Assembly (NCBI GenBank): GCA_029255685.2
Contig: CM055313.2
Coordinates: forward strand, 23,351,079 to 23,415,078
Direction of reading: 5' to 3'
DNA: 64,000 nt
Origin: Silene conica
Taxonomy: Eukaryota > Streptophyta > Magnoliopsida > Caryophyllales > Caryophyllaceae
The notes under the pieces were generated by a model. That model ran no database searches and was not told where the DNA came from. It worked only from the letters and a program-made list of their open reading frames with translations. A program made the translations under genes and the position numbers. Of this stretch, positions 11,127-21,177 are shown in pieces (position 1 is the stretch's first letter; each line of letters starts with the position of its first letter).

Positions 11127-11687
11127 TGTAACAACCCGACCCACCACGGCCGTAACACACCCCCAATAAGATGGGAGGTAAACTTTTGGGCCCATTATTT
11201 GTCCTCACTTAAGCCCAAAAGCACAGAGCCTTGTTACTAAGTGGTGGGTGGGAGTTATTATAAACATATCACAAGCCTCACATTCTACCGATGTGGGACA
11301 ACTTTCCTCTCATACTCTTGGGGTGTTACAAACTCCCCCACTTAAAGAACACAACGTCCTCGTTGTGCCTCAAACTTGACCACAACCACAACCAGGGCCA
11401 GAATCCTCCCCCGCTAGGTGTGTGACCCGGGTACTCCCGACCACAGGCTCACCACACGGTCGCAGGGTCGCTCTGATACCATTTGTAACAACCCGACCCA
11501 CCACGGCCGTAACACACCCCCAATAAGATGGGAGGTAAACCTTTGGGCCCATTATTTGTCCTCACTTAAGCCCAAAAGCACAAGGCCTTGTTACTAAGTG
11601 GTGGGTGAGAGTTATTATAAACATATCACAAGCCTCACATTCTACCGATGTGGGACAACTTTCCTCTCATACTCTTGGGGTGTTACA
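11127..11687 (-). mobile_element. TRIM (miniature LTR retrotransposon), minus strand
   Basis: It is the reverse-strand relative of the element at 2088-2643. The LTRs lie at 11127-11330 and 11484-11687, each 204 bp. The PBS complement GCTCTGATACCA is next to the right LTR and the PPT complement AACTCCCCCACTT next to the left LTR. Flanks CTACT and ATACT match at four of five positions and lie inside the minisatellite unit. Confidence 0.9.
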
Positions 11688-12003
11688 ATACTCCGTCAAA
11701 AAATGAATCTACATTTACGTAAAAAAGTAAAAAAAATGTTTTATCGTAGAAAAAATTAATTGGGAAAATAAATTAGAGAATTTTTTATTGTAGAAAAAAT
11801 TAATTGGGAATTGTATTAGGGATAAATAAACGTACAATGGGCAAAAATAATGAGAGGAGAAAGAAAGAGATTGGAGCATAACAATGTTTTATCGTAAAAC
11901 ATATGTGGGTTGTGAGTATTTCTCATGTGTTGATTGTGTTTTAATCCAATGGTTATAGGTCGTTCTCACCGTATGCACCGTATAATCGTTCGCACAGGAC
12001 CGG

Positions 12004-12377
12004 CAGAAATCCTATGCTGATGTTCGCCGTAGACCCTTAGAGTTTGAGGTGAGTGACCGAGTCTTCTTGAGAGTTTCTCCGATGAAGGGTGTCAAAAGGT
12101 CTGGCATTGGTCTATCGGAACTGGTGTCAGCTTTTCCTCCTACACCCTAGTGCACCTCTCATTCGAGTTGCGTATGGGATTTCTCTGCGTATCAATGATG
12201 TCAATGGTGTGAGAATAGTTCGTAGGGGTTCTAGAATCATTTATAAAAGATGCAAGTGCTTTATGACAAATGATCCGGGATCTAAATTACTCCTATATTA
12301 TTTGCAAAGTGAAAATCCTTACCAAAGTGAACACCTTAGAGATCTCACTGATGCTGAAATCGACCAAACACAAGAGA
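12004..12377 (+). pseudogene. Integrase tail fused to F-box-like gene fragment, copy 1
   Basis: Bases 12004-12105 encode the end of a gypsy integrase ([12 protein letters not shown]...[12 protein letters not shown]). From about 12106 the sequence becomes an F-box-like gene fragment homologous to the intact paralogue at 32755-33381 ([19 protein letters not shown], then RINDVNGVRIVRRG and IIYKRCKCFMTNDPG). The join lies in a GGCATTGGTCT word that could belong to either side. The host-frame fragment ends in AGAGA (12373-12377) at the LTR. The whole chimera is repeated at 19364-19740 with only about five differences, so the join predates the duplication. Confidence 0.85.
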
Positions 12378-13317
12378 TGTAACATCCCGTATTTTCGTAA
12401 AATCTAATTTAAGCGTTTTAAATTATTTTATGTAATAAAATAATATTTTAATAATTTATTTCAAAGATTTTAATTTAATAAGTAAGATCCGTCTTAAGAA
12501 CCTCAAGTCCTTAAGACGAATACGAACTTGGCAAGGTTTAATTCCCTACTTGAATACCCGTTCTAATTTCCTAACCCGTTTCATAATACGGAAAGGACAA
12601 CTCACTTAAACCCTTATAAACCCCAATGTCGACATATTGCTTCTCCTTCAATTCATTTCCACTGTTAAACAACTTCTCATAAAACCTCCATTTTATTCCT
12701 CCTTCTTTTGAGAAATTCTTCATCATCCGTCGATCAAATCAAGGTAAAAATATCATTTTCGGAATCCTCGTTCGATTTCCAAGCCATCTATCACTTTAGT
12801 TTTCCATTTCTTTCACTTCGAAAAATCTGTCCGTTTTGGTAAGGAATCGTTTCTGTCCTAAATTCCGTTTTCTTTGTTTGTAGGAGTGGGCTTAGACGAT
12901 CCGGAGGTCGATAGCTACTTGGTTGAGGAGGATCTTTAGCCGGAAAAGCTTGAAAGGTGACGATAATGAGATAACTCGGCCTTTATGTGTATATTAGCAC
13001 TTTTGTTGCGATTCTTATGTTAGCTTCTGTTTTGGTTGATGTTTATTGTTCAAAGGACATAGTAACATGTTTAGGATGTTTAATATGTGAAGAATTCATG
13101 TTCTAAGATGTTGTTATGTGTTCTTAAGTTCATTTTCAGTTTTTCATAAATTGCGACGGATACTTGTTAAATTCGTTTGAGGATTGTTATGGGACTTGTT
13201 TGCTGCTAGATAGGAGGTAATTGATGATTGGTAATGTTGGGTAAACATCATGTGTAGCAATTTTGAAGTTTGTAGGTCGATTTATGAAGTTCTCAACATG
13301 TTGCGATTTTGCGTTTT

Positions 13318-13712
13318 TACGATCAGGCTCTCTGAGCCGGTCGACCGACCGGCCGCCGATCGACCGGCTGGGAGAGCATTTGTGTGGTTTTCTTAACTTT
13401 TGAGAAAATGGCCTTGGACTGCCAGCCGACCGACCGGCTGCCTGCCGACCGGCTGGTAGTCATTTTGTGTTGAGTATGTTTTGCGAGAACATAAGTAGGA
13501 TGGGAGCCCAGCCGGCAGACCGGCCGCCTGCCAGCCGGCTGGGAGTGCTTTGGGGATGGTATTGCGTGTTTTTGGAAGCTAGGAAAATGGACCCCAGCCG
13601 GCCGACCGGCTGCCTGCCGACCGGCTGGGAGTCCCTTTGCTTTTGATGTGTTTTGAAAGGAATGGGCTGAGAGTGGTTCACCAGCCGGCCGACCGGCCGC
13701 CTGCCGACCGGC
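13318..13712. repeat. GC-rich CAGCCGGCCGACCGGCTG repeats in LTR
   Basis: Five blocks of CCAGCCGGCC-GACCGGC-TGCC-GACCGGCTGGG type are spaced 55-90 bp apart. Each is itself partly palindromic and could form a strong GC stem. In the second LTR the first block is 18 bp shorter, which suggests slippage or unequal exchange since duplication. Confidence 0.8.
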
Positions 13713-13865
13713 TGGGGATCCCTGAAGGCGTTTTTGAATTGTTTTCTTGTGTAACTTTCAAACGGTTAATCAGTTTTAATTGAAACTCGTTTTGTATACC
13801 GTGATAATTATTTGAAGTCCCCGGTGTACGGGCAACACTATATTGGGTTCGGGAATGGAGTGAGG

Positions 13866-13912
13866 AAAGAGACCCCCCGGTCGGGTAACCGAAAGGGAAA
13901 CCGGCTCTCCCT
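13866..13912 (+). ncRNA. GTAA-tetraloop hairpin motif, LTR copy A
   Basis: TCGG-GTAA-CCGA (13881-13892) forms a 4-bp stem closed by a GNRA-type GTAA loop. It lies within a frame GACCCCCCG...AGGGAAACCGGCTCTCC. A partner motif at 14656-14705 has the same frame and loop but a different stem. This is a predicted RNA structure with no evidence of an independent transcript. Confidence 0.5.
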
Positions 13913-14012
13913 CGTCTTAGTTCCCGGGATCAATTAAGTGTTGATTAGAGGTTTAAGAAGTTAGAACTATAGGTTAGTTTCTACCTTTGGATGTTAGTGG
14001 TTACATTGGTTG

Positions 14013-14517
14013 TCGCGTGGTGGGATATGTGTTAAGCTCACCTCTGGACCCACTACGTGTTTATATGTCGCGTGACGGGATATGTGTTAAGCTCACCTCT
14101 GGACCCGTTACGTGTTTTGCTTGGGCGTGTCAGGATATGTGTTAAGTTCACCTCTGGACCTGACACGTGATCGGTTGTCGTACACGGGATATGTGTTAAG
14201 CTCACCTCTGGACCCGTTGTGCGGTGGCTGCGTATTGGGATATGTGTTAAGCTCACCTCTGGACCCAATACATGTTTGTAGCATTGGGATATGTGTTAAG
14301 CTCACCTCTGGACCCTTTACTTTTGGATGATTAGGGATATGTGTTAAGTTCACCTCTGGACCCTTTTCAGAATTGTAAGTTTAGGGATATGTGTTAAGTT
14401 CACCTCTGGACCCTTTACTTGATTGGATGTTGGGATATGTGTTAAGTTCACCTCTGGACCCGACATAGTGTAGTAATGGGATATGTGTTAAGTTCACCTC
14501 TGGACCCGTTGCTAGTG
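14013..14517 (+). repeat. Ten-unit hairpin array in gypsy LTR
   Basis: Ten 30-nt repeats start at 14022, 14077, 14132, 14186, 14237, 14286, 14334, 14384, 14432 and 14478. Each begins GGGATATGTG and ends CTCTGGACCC. The outer GGG and CCC pair, and the unique flanks extend the stem by 5-7 bp in at least eight units (for example CGTGTCAGG with CCTGACACG, and TAGTAATGGG with CCCGTTGCTA). In unit 3 the repeat itself changes GGG to AGG with a matching CCC to CCT. The loop (24 nt) is nearly invariant, with one C/T variant. Spacing falls from 55 to 46. The second LTR carries the same array at 30653-31157. Confidence 0.85.
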
Positions 14518-14655
14518 TTATGGATGTTTTATCTGCTTGCCTAGATGATGGTACAGTGTCAGATATGCATGATGAGTTATTGATGTTTATTTGATTGTGG
14601 TTAAATCATCCAAGGCATTGGATGACTCTTGTTCGGTTTCATAAATAGTTGGATT

Positions 14656-14705
14656 GAAAGACCCCCCGACTGGGTAACCAGTAGGGAAACCGGCTCTCCT
14701 TCCTA
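14656..14705 (+). ncRNA. GTAA-tetraloop hairpin motif, LTR copy B
   Basis: ACTGG-GTAA-CCAGT (14669-14682) is a perfect 5-bp stem with the same GTAA loop as copy A. Stem positions differ from copy A on both strands (TCGG/CCGA versus CTGG/CCAG), which is what conserved pairing predicts. The same outer frame is present, with possible AGACC/GGCTCT pairing. Confidence 0.5.
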
Positions 14706-15231
14706 TTTGTTTATGAAGTTGGTTGAGAGCCGTGCATTGTAATCGCATGATGGTAAGAGATCAGATGATGAGATGTTTATGCTTCACATGTTGTTATATG
14801 TTGGAGTATTCTGTATTGTTTTATGTGTTACGTGTTGTCACAAAAGGTGGCTAGGAGAACTCTAGTCACTCCCCACTGATTGTGGCGTACATGTTTTCAT
14901 GTATGTAGGTACATGCTGGTTGGAGATGGGATCACAGGAGGGCTAGCGAGTGATGATCCATCATCATATGACTTATACCCTATCGTTAGCTAGACTGTTA
15001 GACTTTTGATACTTTGTTTTGGTGCCTGTAGGGATGTTCCATCCCAGGCTTGTATCTATGTTTTGGGTTTGATACTTAGAACTGCTACTTATCTATTGTT
15101 GTTTATAACAGTTCTGTTCCCAGTTTCAGTTTAAGACTTCTCGCATGTTGTTTCTTTAAAAGTTTTAATTCCGCTGCATTTTTAGTACTTTTGTATGTTT
15201 ATATTTCCGCTTTCGCGAGGGGTTTTACAGT

Positions 15232-15243
15232 TGGTATCAGAGC
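15232..15243 (+). promoter_or_regulatory. Primer binding site (initiator Met tRNA)
   Basis: TGGTATCAGAGC two bases after the LTR is the complement of the plant tRNA-iMet 3' end and primes minus-strand DNA synthesis. It fixes the plus orientation of this gypsy element. Confidence 0.95.
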
Positions 15244-15395
15244 ATTATTGCTCCCGACGCACTCATGTGACCCCAACTTTAACTTGACCAATTAAGCAAA
15301 TAATGAATGAGAGATGGGTAGATCTAAGGACTTATTTTGTAGTCTATTTGTGATTGCTAATTGCTAAGCTAATCCTTGTTTTCTCTTTTGAAAGG

Positions 15396-16550
15396 ATGGT
15401 GAGACCTAGGGCTGCTGATAACATTGTGCTACAAGCAATTCAGCATTTGCTTGAGACTCAGAGACAGCAAGCAGGGAATGTTCCACCTCCTCCACCGCCA
15501 GGCAACGAGGCTAATCGTCCTGGTAGCTTCTCATGGATAGCTTCGCAAATGTCCCGTAGCCACGTGAAGACATATGGTGGCGAGGTTGATCCGGTAGCTC
15601 TTACCGAGTGGTTCAGAGAGATGGAAAAGAGCTTCACTATGTATTCGGTGGGTAGAGAGGATAGAGTGCGGCTAGCCACTCACTTTCTTACCCTTGAGGC
15701 CGATAGGTGGTGGGCGTTGACAGGACCTACTTTCACTCTTGATCCTTTGTTCGATTGGGATGCTTTTAAGGATAAGCTCGAGACGAGGTTCTATCCTAAA
15801 GAGCTCAGATCACAGCGACTCAAAGAATTCATGGATTTGAAGCAAGGCAAGATGTCAGTTCAGGAGTTCACAGACCGTTTCAACCAGCTAGCTCACTTCG
15901 CGTCGAGATTTGTTAGAGATGAGGCCGAGAGAGTCTACTTTTACCGTGGCAAGCTAGGGCCACGCATGGAGAGCATGGTTCGTCGTGACTCTACATATTT
16001 CGTGGAGGTATATGATGATGCTATTTGGGCCGAGAGTTCTATTCGTGCCATAGATGCTGAGACCCGTGCCGCTACTTCTAGTGTGACTCCTCACCAGAGA
16101 TCAGTGTACCAGGGGAAGAGACCATTTGTTCCTTCTACTTCTTCGCCTTCTTCTCAGAAGAAGCGTTTTGAGAGGTTCTCTGCTCCGGTTGCTAAGACCA
16201 TTGTTCACACCGACACAGCTGCTAGTGTTTGCCACCGTTGTGGTAAACCATCTCATCCGGGTTTTGACTGTTTCAAGAATGCTTATAAGTGTTTCACTTG
16301 CAATGGATTTGGGCACAAGTCTTATGAGTGTCCTGAGAGGAACACCGCACTTGGCAAGGCTGCCACTGCTGCTGCAGCGACTAAGGGAGGAAAGCCGAAG
16401 GGGAAGATTTTTGTGATGACTAGGGCTGAGGAGAGGCTCATCCAGACATTGTTGCCGGTATCTTTTCTGTCCTTGGCGCTGAGTGCCTTATTTTATTCGA
16501 TACTGAAGCTTCTTTATCATTTATATCGACTCAGTTCACCGACCGTCTAG
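15396..16550 (+). pseudogene. Ty3/gypsy gag, frame broken near 16430
   Basis: The start chosen is MVRPRAADNIVLQAI at 15396. A retrotransposon gag domain follows (KTYGGEVDPVALTEWF, then WWALTGPTF, FYPKELRSQRLKEFMDLKQG, VQEFTDRFNQLA). Two zinc knuckles begin near 16230 (CHRCGKPSHPGFDC and CFTCNGFGHKSYEC). Gag packages element RNA into virus-like particles. The frame is lost near 16426-16436, where GAGGAGAGG appears to carry two extra bases. Beyond this the protease continues in another frame and has DTEA where a DSGA/DTGA active site is expected. The C-terminal 40 residues of the open frame are therefore out of frame. The element is probably a chromovirus of the Tekay/Del type, judged by protein style and LTR length. 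Confidence 0.85.
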
Positions 16551-16576
16551 CTCTTGAGTCTTCATTGGTCGAGTAG

Positions 16577-17983
16577 ACTTCTATTTCCTTACCTTCTGGA
16601 GACGTGTTTTCCTGCTCTTCGTCCCATAGGGATGTTCCTATTATTATTGGTCAAGCCACATTTCCAGCGGACTTACTGAGATTTCCTCTCGAGGAGTTTG
16701 ACATTATCCTCGGTATGGATTGGTTATCGCGATACCATGCTCGCTTCGAGTGTCGCGACCAGAAAATCTGCTTGAGGAGTTCTTCAGGAGTTCGTGTTTC
16801 CTATAGGGGAACTCGCCCTAAAAAGGGTGTCCGAGTGATTTCTTCGATGAAAGTTTCTCATCTTCTTAGGAAGAGTTGCCAAGCCTTCCTGTGTGTTGTT
16901 ACAGCTGCTAAACCATCGCCACCGAAGCTTGAAGATGTAGCCATTGTTCGTGAGTATCCAGATGTTTTCCCAGATGACTTGCCAGGGATACCGCCAGAGA
17001 GAGATGTGGAGTTTACCATAGAGCTTGTTCCGGGTACGGGACCGATTTCCAAGGCTCCTTACCGTATGGCTCCGCCAGAGTTGAAAGCGTTGAAGCAGCA
17101 ATTGGAAGAGATGATCGAGAAGGGTTTCATTAGACCTAGTGCTTCTCCGTGGGGTGCTCCCGTTTTGTTCGTTAAGAAGAAAGATGGTTCCATGAGACTT
17201 TGCATTGACTATAGAGAGCTGAACCGAGTGACCGTGAAGAACAGATATCCTTTGCCTAGGATAGATGACTTGTTTGATCAGTTGAGAGGTGCTTCTAGGA
17301 TTTCTAAGATTGATCTTCGATCGGGTTATCATCAGATTCCAGTGAGAGAGGTTGATATTGCGAAGACTGCTTTTCGTACCAGATATGGGCATTTTGAGTT
17401 CGTGGTTATGCCATTTGGGTTGACTAATGCACCTGCTATCTTCATGGATCAGATGAACCGTACCTTTAGTGAGTATCTTGACACTTGTGTTGTGGTGTTT
17501 ATTGATGACATTCTCATTTATTCGAAGACCGACGAGGAACATGCTGAGCATCTTCGATTGATTCTTGGGATATTGCGTCGTCAGAAGTGGTTCGCGAAGT
17601 TCTCAAAGTGCAAGTTTTGGCTTTCTAAGGTTGCTTTCCTTGGACATGTGATATCCAGTGAGGGAGTTATGGTTGATCCCGCGAAGATTGAGGCCGTAGT
17701 TGATTGGGAGAGTCCCAAAGATGTTGGGGAGATCCGTAGTTTCCTTGGATTGGCCGGTTATTATCGTAGATTTGTTGAGGATTTCTCCAGATTAGCTCGC
17801 CCGATGACTCAGTTACTGAAGAAGAAAGCTAAGTTTGTTTGGACCGATAAGTGCGAGAGTTCTTTCCAGGAGTTGAAGACCAGATTGACTTCCGCCCCCG
17901 TGTTAGCTTTGCCAGAGATCGGAGTGGACTTTGATGTGTATTGTGATGCTTCGATGTTAGGACTTGGATGCGTATTGATGTAG
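16577..17983 (+). pseudogene. Ty3/gypsy protease end, reverse transcriptase, RNase H start
   Basis: After an in-frame TAG (16574-16576) the frame runs through the protease tail ([19 protein letters not shown]) and a full reverse transcriptase. RT landmarks are [63 protein letters not shown] and the catalytic box FIDDILIYS near 17498. The RNase H domain begins with [17 protein letters not shown] and stops at TAG 17981-17983, at a position where related elements have Gln. RT copies element RNA to DNA inside particles. The catalytic residues visible are intact, but the stops and the upstream frameshift disable the polyprotein. Confidence 0.9.
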
Positions 17984-19468
17984 AGTGGTAAGGTGATAGC
18001 CTACTCATCTAGACAGTTGAGAGTTCATGAGGTGAACTATCCGACACATGATTTGGAGTTGGCCGCAGTCGTTCATGCTTTGAAGATGTGGCGTCATTAC
18101 CTGATTGGATCCCATTGCCGTATTTTCACAGATCACAAGAGTCTTAAGTACATTTTCACACAGAAAGACCTTAACATGAGACAGAGACGTTGGCTAGAGT
18201 TGGTGAAAGATTACGACCTTGAGTTGTTATATCATGAGGGAAAAGCCAATGTTGTTGCAGATGCGCTTAGCCGCAAGACTTCTCACTCGATGAGTGTCAT
18301 GAGGGTATTGCCCGATGAGTTGTGTTCCGAGTTCCGACAGCTGAGGTTAGAGATGGTGAGTAGTGGTTTTGATTGGTTAGCTGCTATGACTGCCGAGCCA
18401 TCTTTATATTGGGAGATTCGCCAGAGTTTACCTTCAGATGCCGATTTCAAGAAGTTCGAGGCTAAGATTTCGAGTGGTGTTGCACCTGACTTGGTGATTG
18501 ATGCTGATGGTTTCCTTAGGTTCCGTGGTAGGATGTATGTTCCTGATGTGCCAAATTTGAGGAAGAAGGTTCTTGTTGAGGCTCACTTGTCACCGTATTC
18601 CGTTCATCCAGGAGGAGAGAAGATGCACAAGGATTTGAGGCTTATGTTTTGGTGGCCTGGTATGAAGAAGGATATCTTGGATTACGTTAGTAGATGCTTG
18701 ACTTGTCAACAAGTCAAGATAGAGCATAGGAGGCCTGGTGGTTTGTTACAGCCGCTTCCCGTTCCTCAGTGGAAGTGGGAATGCATATCTATGGATTTTG
18801 TGACAGCTTTGCCTAAGACTGTGGGAGGCAGAAATGCGATTTGGGTTATTGTTGATCGTCTAACTAAGTGTGCCAGATTCGTGCCGATCAGAGAGACGTG
18901 GGACATGGATCGTTTAGCTAGGGCTTATATTGATGAGATAGTCCGATATCATGGCGTGCCGAGAGAGATCGTTTCAGATCGAGACCCGAGATTTTGTTCC
19001 AGGTTCTGGAAGGCTTTGCAGGAGGCTATGGGTAGCCGTTTGTTGATGAGCACCGCATTTCATGCCGCGACCGATGGTCAATCCGAGAGGACTATACAGA
19101 CACTAGAGGATTTGCTCCGTGCTTGTGCACTTGATTTTCAGAGTTCTTGGGAGCAGTGTTTGCCGTTGGTAGAGTTTTCTTACAACAACAGTTATCATGC
19201 TTCCATCGGTATGGCTCCGTACGAGGCTCTTTATGGTAGGAGGTGCCGTAGTCCGATTTGTTGGGACCAGGCTAGTGACGTTCGTGACCTAGGACCGGAC
19301 CAGTTGGCTGTTACTATTGACCAGGTTCAGCTTATCAGAGGTAGGATGAAGGCCGCACAGGACCGACAGAAATCCTATGCTGATGTTCGCCGTAGACCCT
19401 TAGAGTTTGAGGTGGGTGACCGAGTCTTCTTGAGAGTTTCTCCGATGAAGGGCGTCAAAAGGTTTGGC
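17984..19468 (+). pseudogene. Ty3/gypsy RNase H and integrase, truncated C-terminus
   Basis: The frame resumes with [16 protein letters not shown] and the rest of RNase H ([27 protein letters not shown]). The integrase has the H2C2 zinc-binding part ([20 protein letters not shown] and CLTCQQVK), the DDE core ([22 protein letters not shown], and E in [12 protein letters not shown]) and [19 protein letters not shown]. There the sequence switches to host gene DNA, so the normal C-terminal GPY and chromodomain part, the 3' untranslated region and the polypurine tract are all absent. The catalytic triad residues themselves are present. The frame stops at 19511-19513 within the host fragment. Confidence 0.9.
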
Positions 19469-19740
19469 ATTGGTCTATCGGAACTAGTGTCAGCTTTTCC
19501 TCCTACACCCTAGTGCACCTCTCATTCGAGTTGCGTATGGGATTTCTCTGCGTATCAATGATGTCAATGGTGTGAGAATAGTTCGTAGGGGTTCTAGAAT
19601 CATTTATAAAAGATGCAAGTGCTTTATGACAAATGATCCGGGATCTAAATTACTCCTACATTATTTGCAAAGTGAAAATCCTTACCAAAGTGAACACCTT
19701 AGAGATCTCACTGATGCTGAAATCGACCAAACACAAGAGA
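19469..19740 (+). pseudogene. F-box-like gene fragment, copy 2 (left of LTR)
   Basis: It is the same host-gene fragment as 12106-12377, in the frame of the paralogue at 32755. Here the Trp codon of RNW has become TAG, so RN is followed by a stop. It ends in CAAACACAAGAGA, where the last five bases AGAGA (19736-19740) are the target repeat matched at 31871-31875. The host frame continues at 31871 on the other side of the LTR. Confidence 0.85.
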
Positions 19741-21177
19741 TGTAACATCCCGTATTTTCGTAAAATCTAATTTAAGCGTTTTAAATTATTTTATGTAATA
19801 AAATAATATTTTAATAATTTATTTCAAAGATTTTAATTTAATAAGTAAGATCCGTCTTAAGAACCTCAAGTCCTTAAGACGAATACGAACTTGACAAGGT
19901 TTAATTCCCTACTTGAATACCCGTTCTAATTTCCTAACCCGTTTCATAATACGGAAAGGACAACTCACTTAAACCCTTATAAACCCCAATGTCGACATAT
20001 TGCTTCTCCTTCAATTCATTTCCACTGTTAAACAAATTCTCATAAAACCTCAATTTTATTCCTCATTCTTTTGAGAAATTCTTCATCATCCGTCGATCAA
20101 ATCAAGGTAAAAATATCATTTTCGGAATCCTCGTTCGATTTCCAAGCCATCTATCACTTTAGTTTTCCATTTCTTTCACTTCGAAAAATCTGTCCGTTTT
20201 GGTAAGGAATCGTTTCTGTCCTAAATTCCGTTTTCTTTGTTTGTAGGAGTGGGCTTAGACGATCTGGAGGTCGATATCTACTTGGTTGAGGAGGATCTTT
20301 AGCCGGAAAAGCTTGAAAGGTGACGATAATGAGATAACTCGGCCTTTATGTGTATATTAGCACTTTTGTTGCGATTCTTATGTTAGCTTCTGTTTTGGTT
20401 GATGTTTATTGTTCAAAGGACATAGTAACATGTTTAGGATGTTTAATATGTGAAGAATTCATGTTCTAAGATGTTGTTATGTGTTCTTAAGTTCATTTTC
20501 AGTTTTTCATAAATTGCGACGGATACTTGTTAAATTCGTTTGAGGATTGTTATGGGACTTGTTTGCTGCTAGATATGAGGTAATTGATGATTGGTAATGT
20601 TGGGTAAACATCATGTGTAGCAATTTTGAAGTTTGTAGGTCGATTTATGAAGTTCTCAACATGTTGCGATTTTGCGTTTTTACGATCAGGCTCTCTGAGC
20701 CGGTCGACCGGCTGGGAGAGCATTTGTGTGGTTTTCTTAACTTTTGAGAAAATGGCCTTGGACTGCCAGCCGGCCGATCGGCTGCCTGCCGACCGGCTGG
20801 TAGTCATTTTGTGTTGAGTATGTTTTGCGAGAACATAAGTAGGATGGGAGCCCAGCCGGCAGACCGGCCGCCTGCCAGCCGGCTGGGAGTGCTTTGGGGA
20901 TGGTATTGCGTGTTTTTGGAAGCTAGGAAAATGGACCCCAGCCGGCCGACCGGCTGCCTGCCGACCGGCTGGGAGTCCCTTTGCTTTTGATGTGTTTTGA
21001 AAGGAATGGGCTGAGAGTGGTTCACCAGCCGGCCGACCGGCCGCCTGCCGACCGGCTGGGGATCCCTGAAGGCGTTTTTGAATTGTTTTCTTGTGTAACT
21101 TTCAAACGGTTAATCAGTTTTAATTGAAACTCGTTTTGTATACCGTGATAATTATTTGAAGTCCCCGGTGTACGGGC

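Larger units (their letters stand above)
8900..12000. mobile_element. (TA)n-linked TIR element, 3.1 kb, with minisatellite
   Basis: The left end (GATCCGGTGAGAACGAAC, CGGTGCATACGGTGAGAACG, then GTTGGATGAG) reappears inverted at 11935-12000 (CGTTCTCACCGTATGCACCG and a matching outer part). The TIR is about 60 bp. Internally, 9000-9780 has no recognisable gene, 9780-11120 and 11690-11740 are a minisatellite, and 11127-11687 is a nested TRIM. The right terminus fuses to gypsy integrase sequence within a shared CACAGGACC word near 11994-12003, so the last few bases of the element may be missing. Confidence 0.7.
12378..15229 (+). repeat. Ty3/gypsy LTR, first copy (2852 bp)
   Basis: It starts TGTAACATCCCG and ends GGGGTTTTACA (TG...CA), followed directly by a tRNA-iMet primer site. 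It is nearly identical to the second LTR at 19741-31870. A probable TATA element (CTTATAAACC) lies near 12615. The LTR contains three internal arrays: GC-rich CCGGCCGACCGG repeats (13318-13712), a GTAA-tetraloop hairpin on each side (13866-13912 and 14656-14705), and a ten-unit hairpin array (14013-14517). AGAGA precedes it. Confidence 0.95.

Noticed and set aside
14053-14353. Open frames of about 70-80 residues over the hairpin array on both strands (also at 30693-30993)
   Set aside because: They arise from the repeat unit being free of stops; their peptides are simple repeats (SRGELNTYP type) and there is no gene structure.
14013-14517. CRISPR-like array of ten 30-nt repeats with 16-25 nt spacers
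   Set aside because: It lies in a plant LTR, is present in both LTRs, and the spacers pair across each repeat to extend hairpin stems, unlike acquired spacers. No cas genes are present.
16784-17551. 255-residue minus-strand frame
   Set aside because: It is antisense to the gypsy reverse transcriptase, which has clear family motifs; the antisense product has none.
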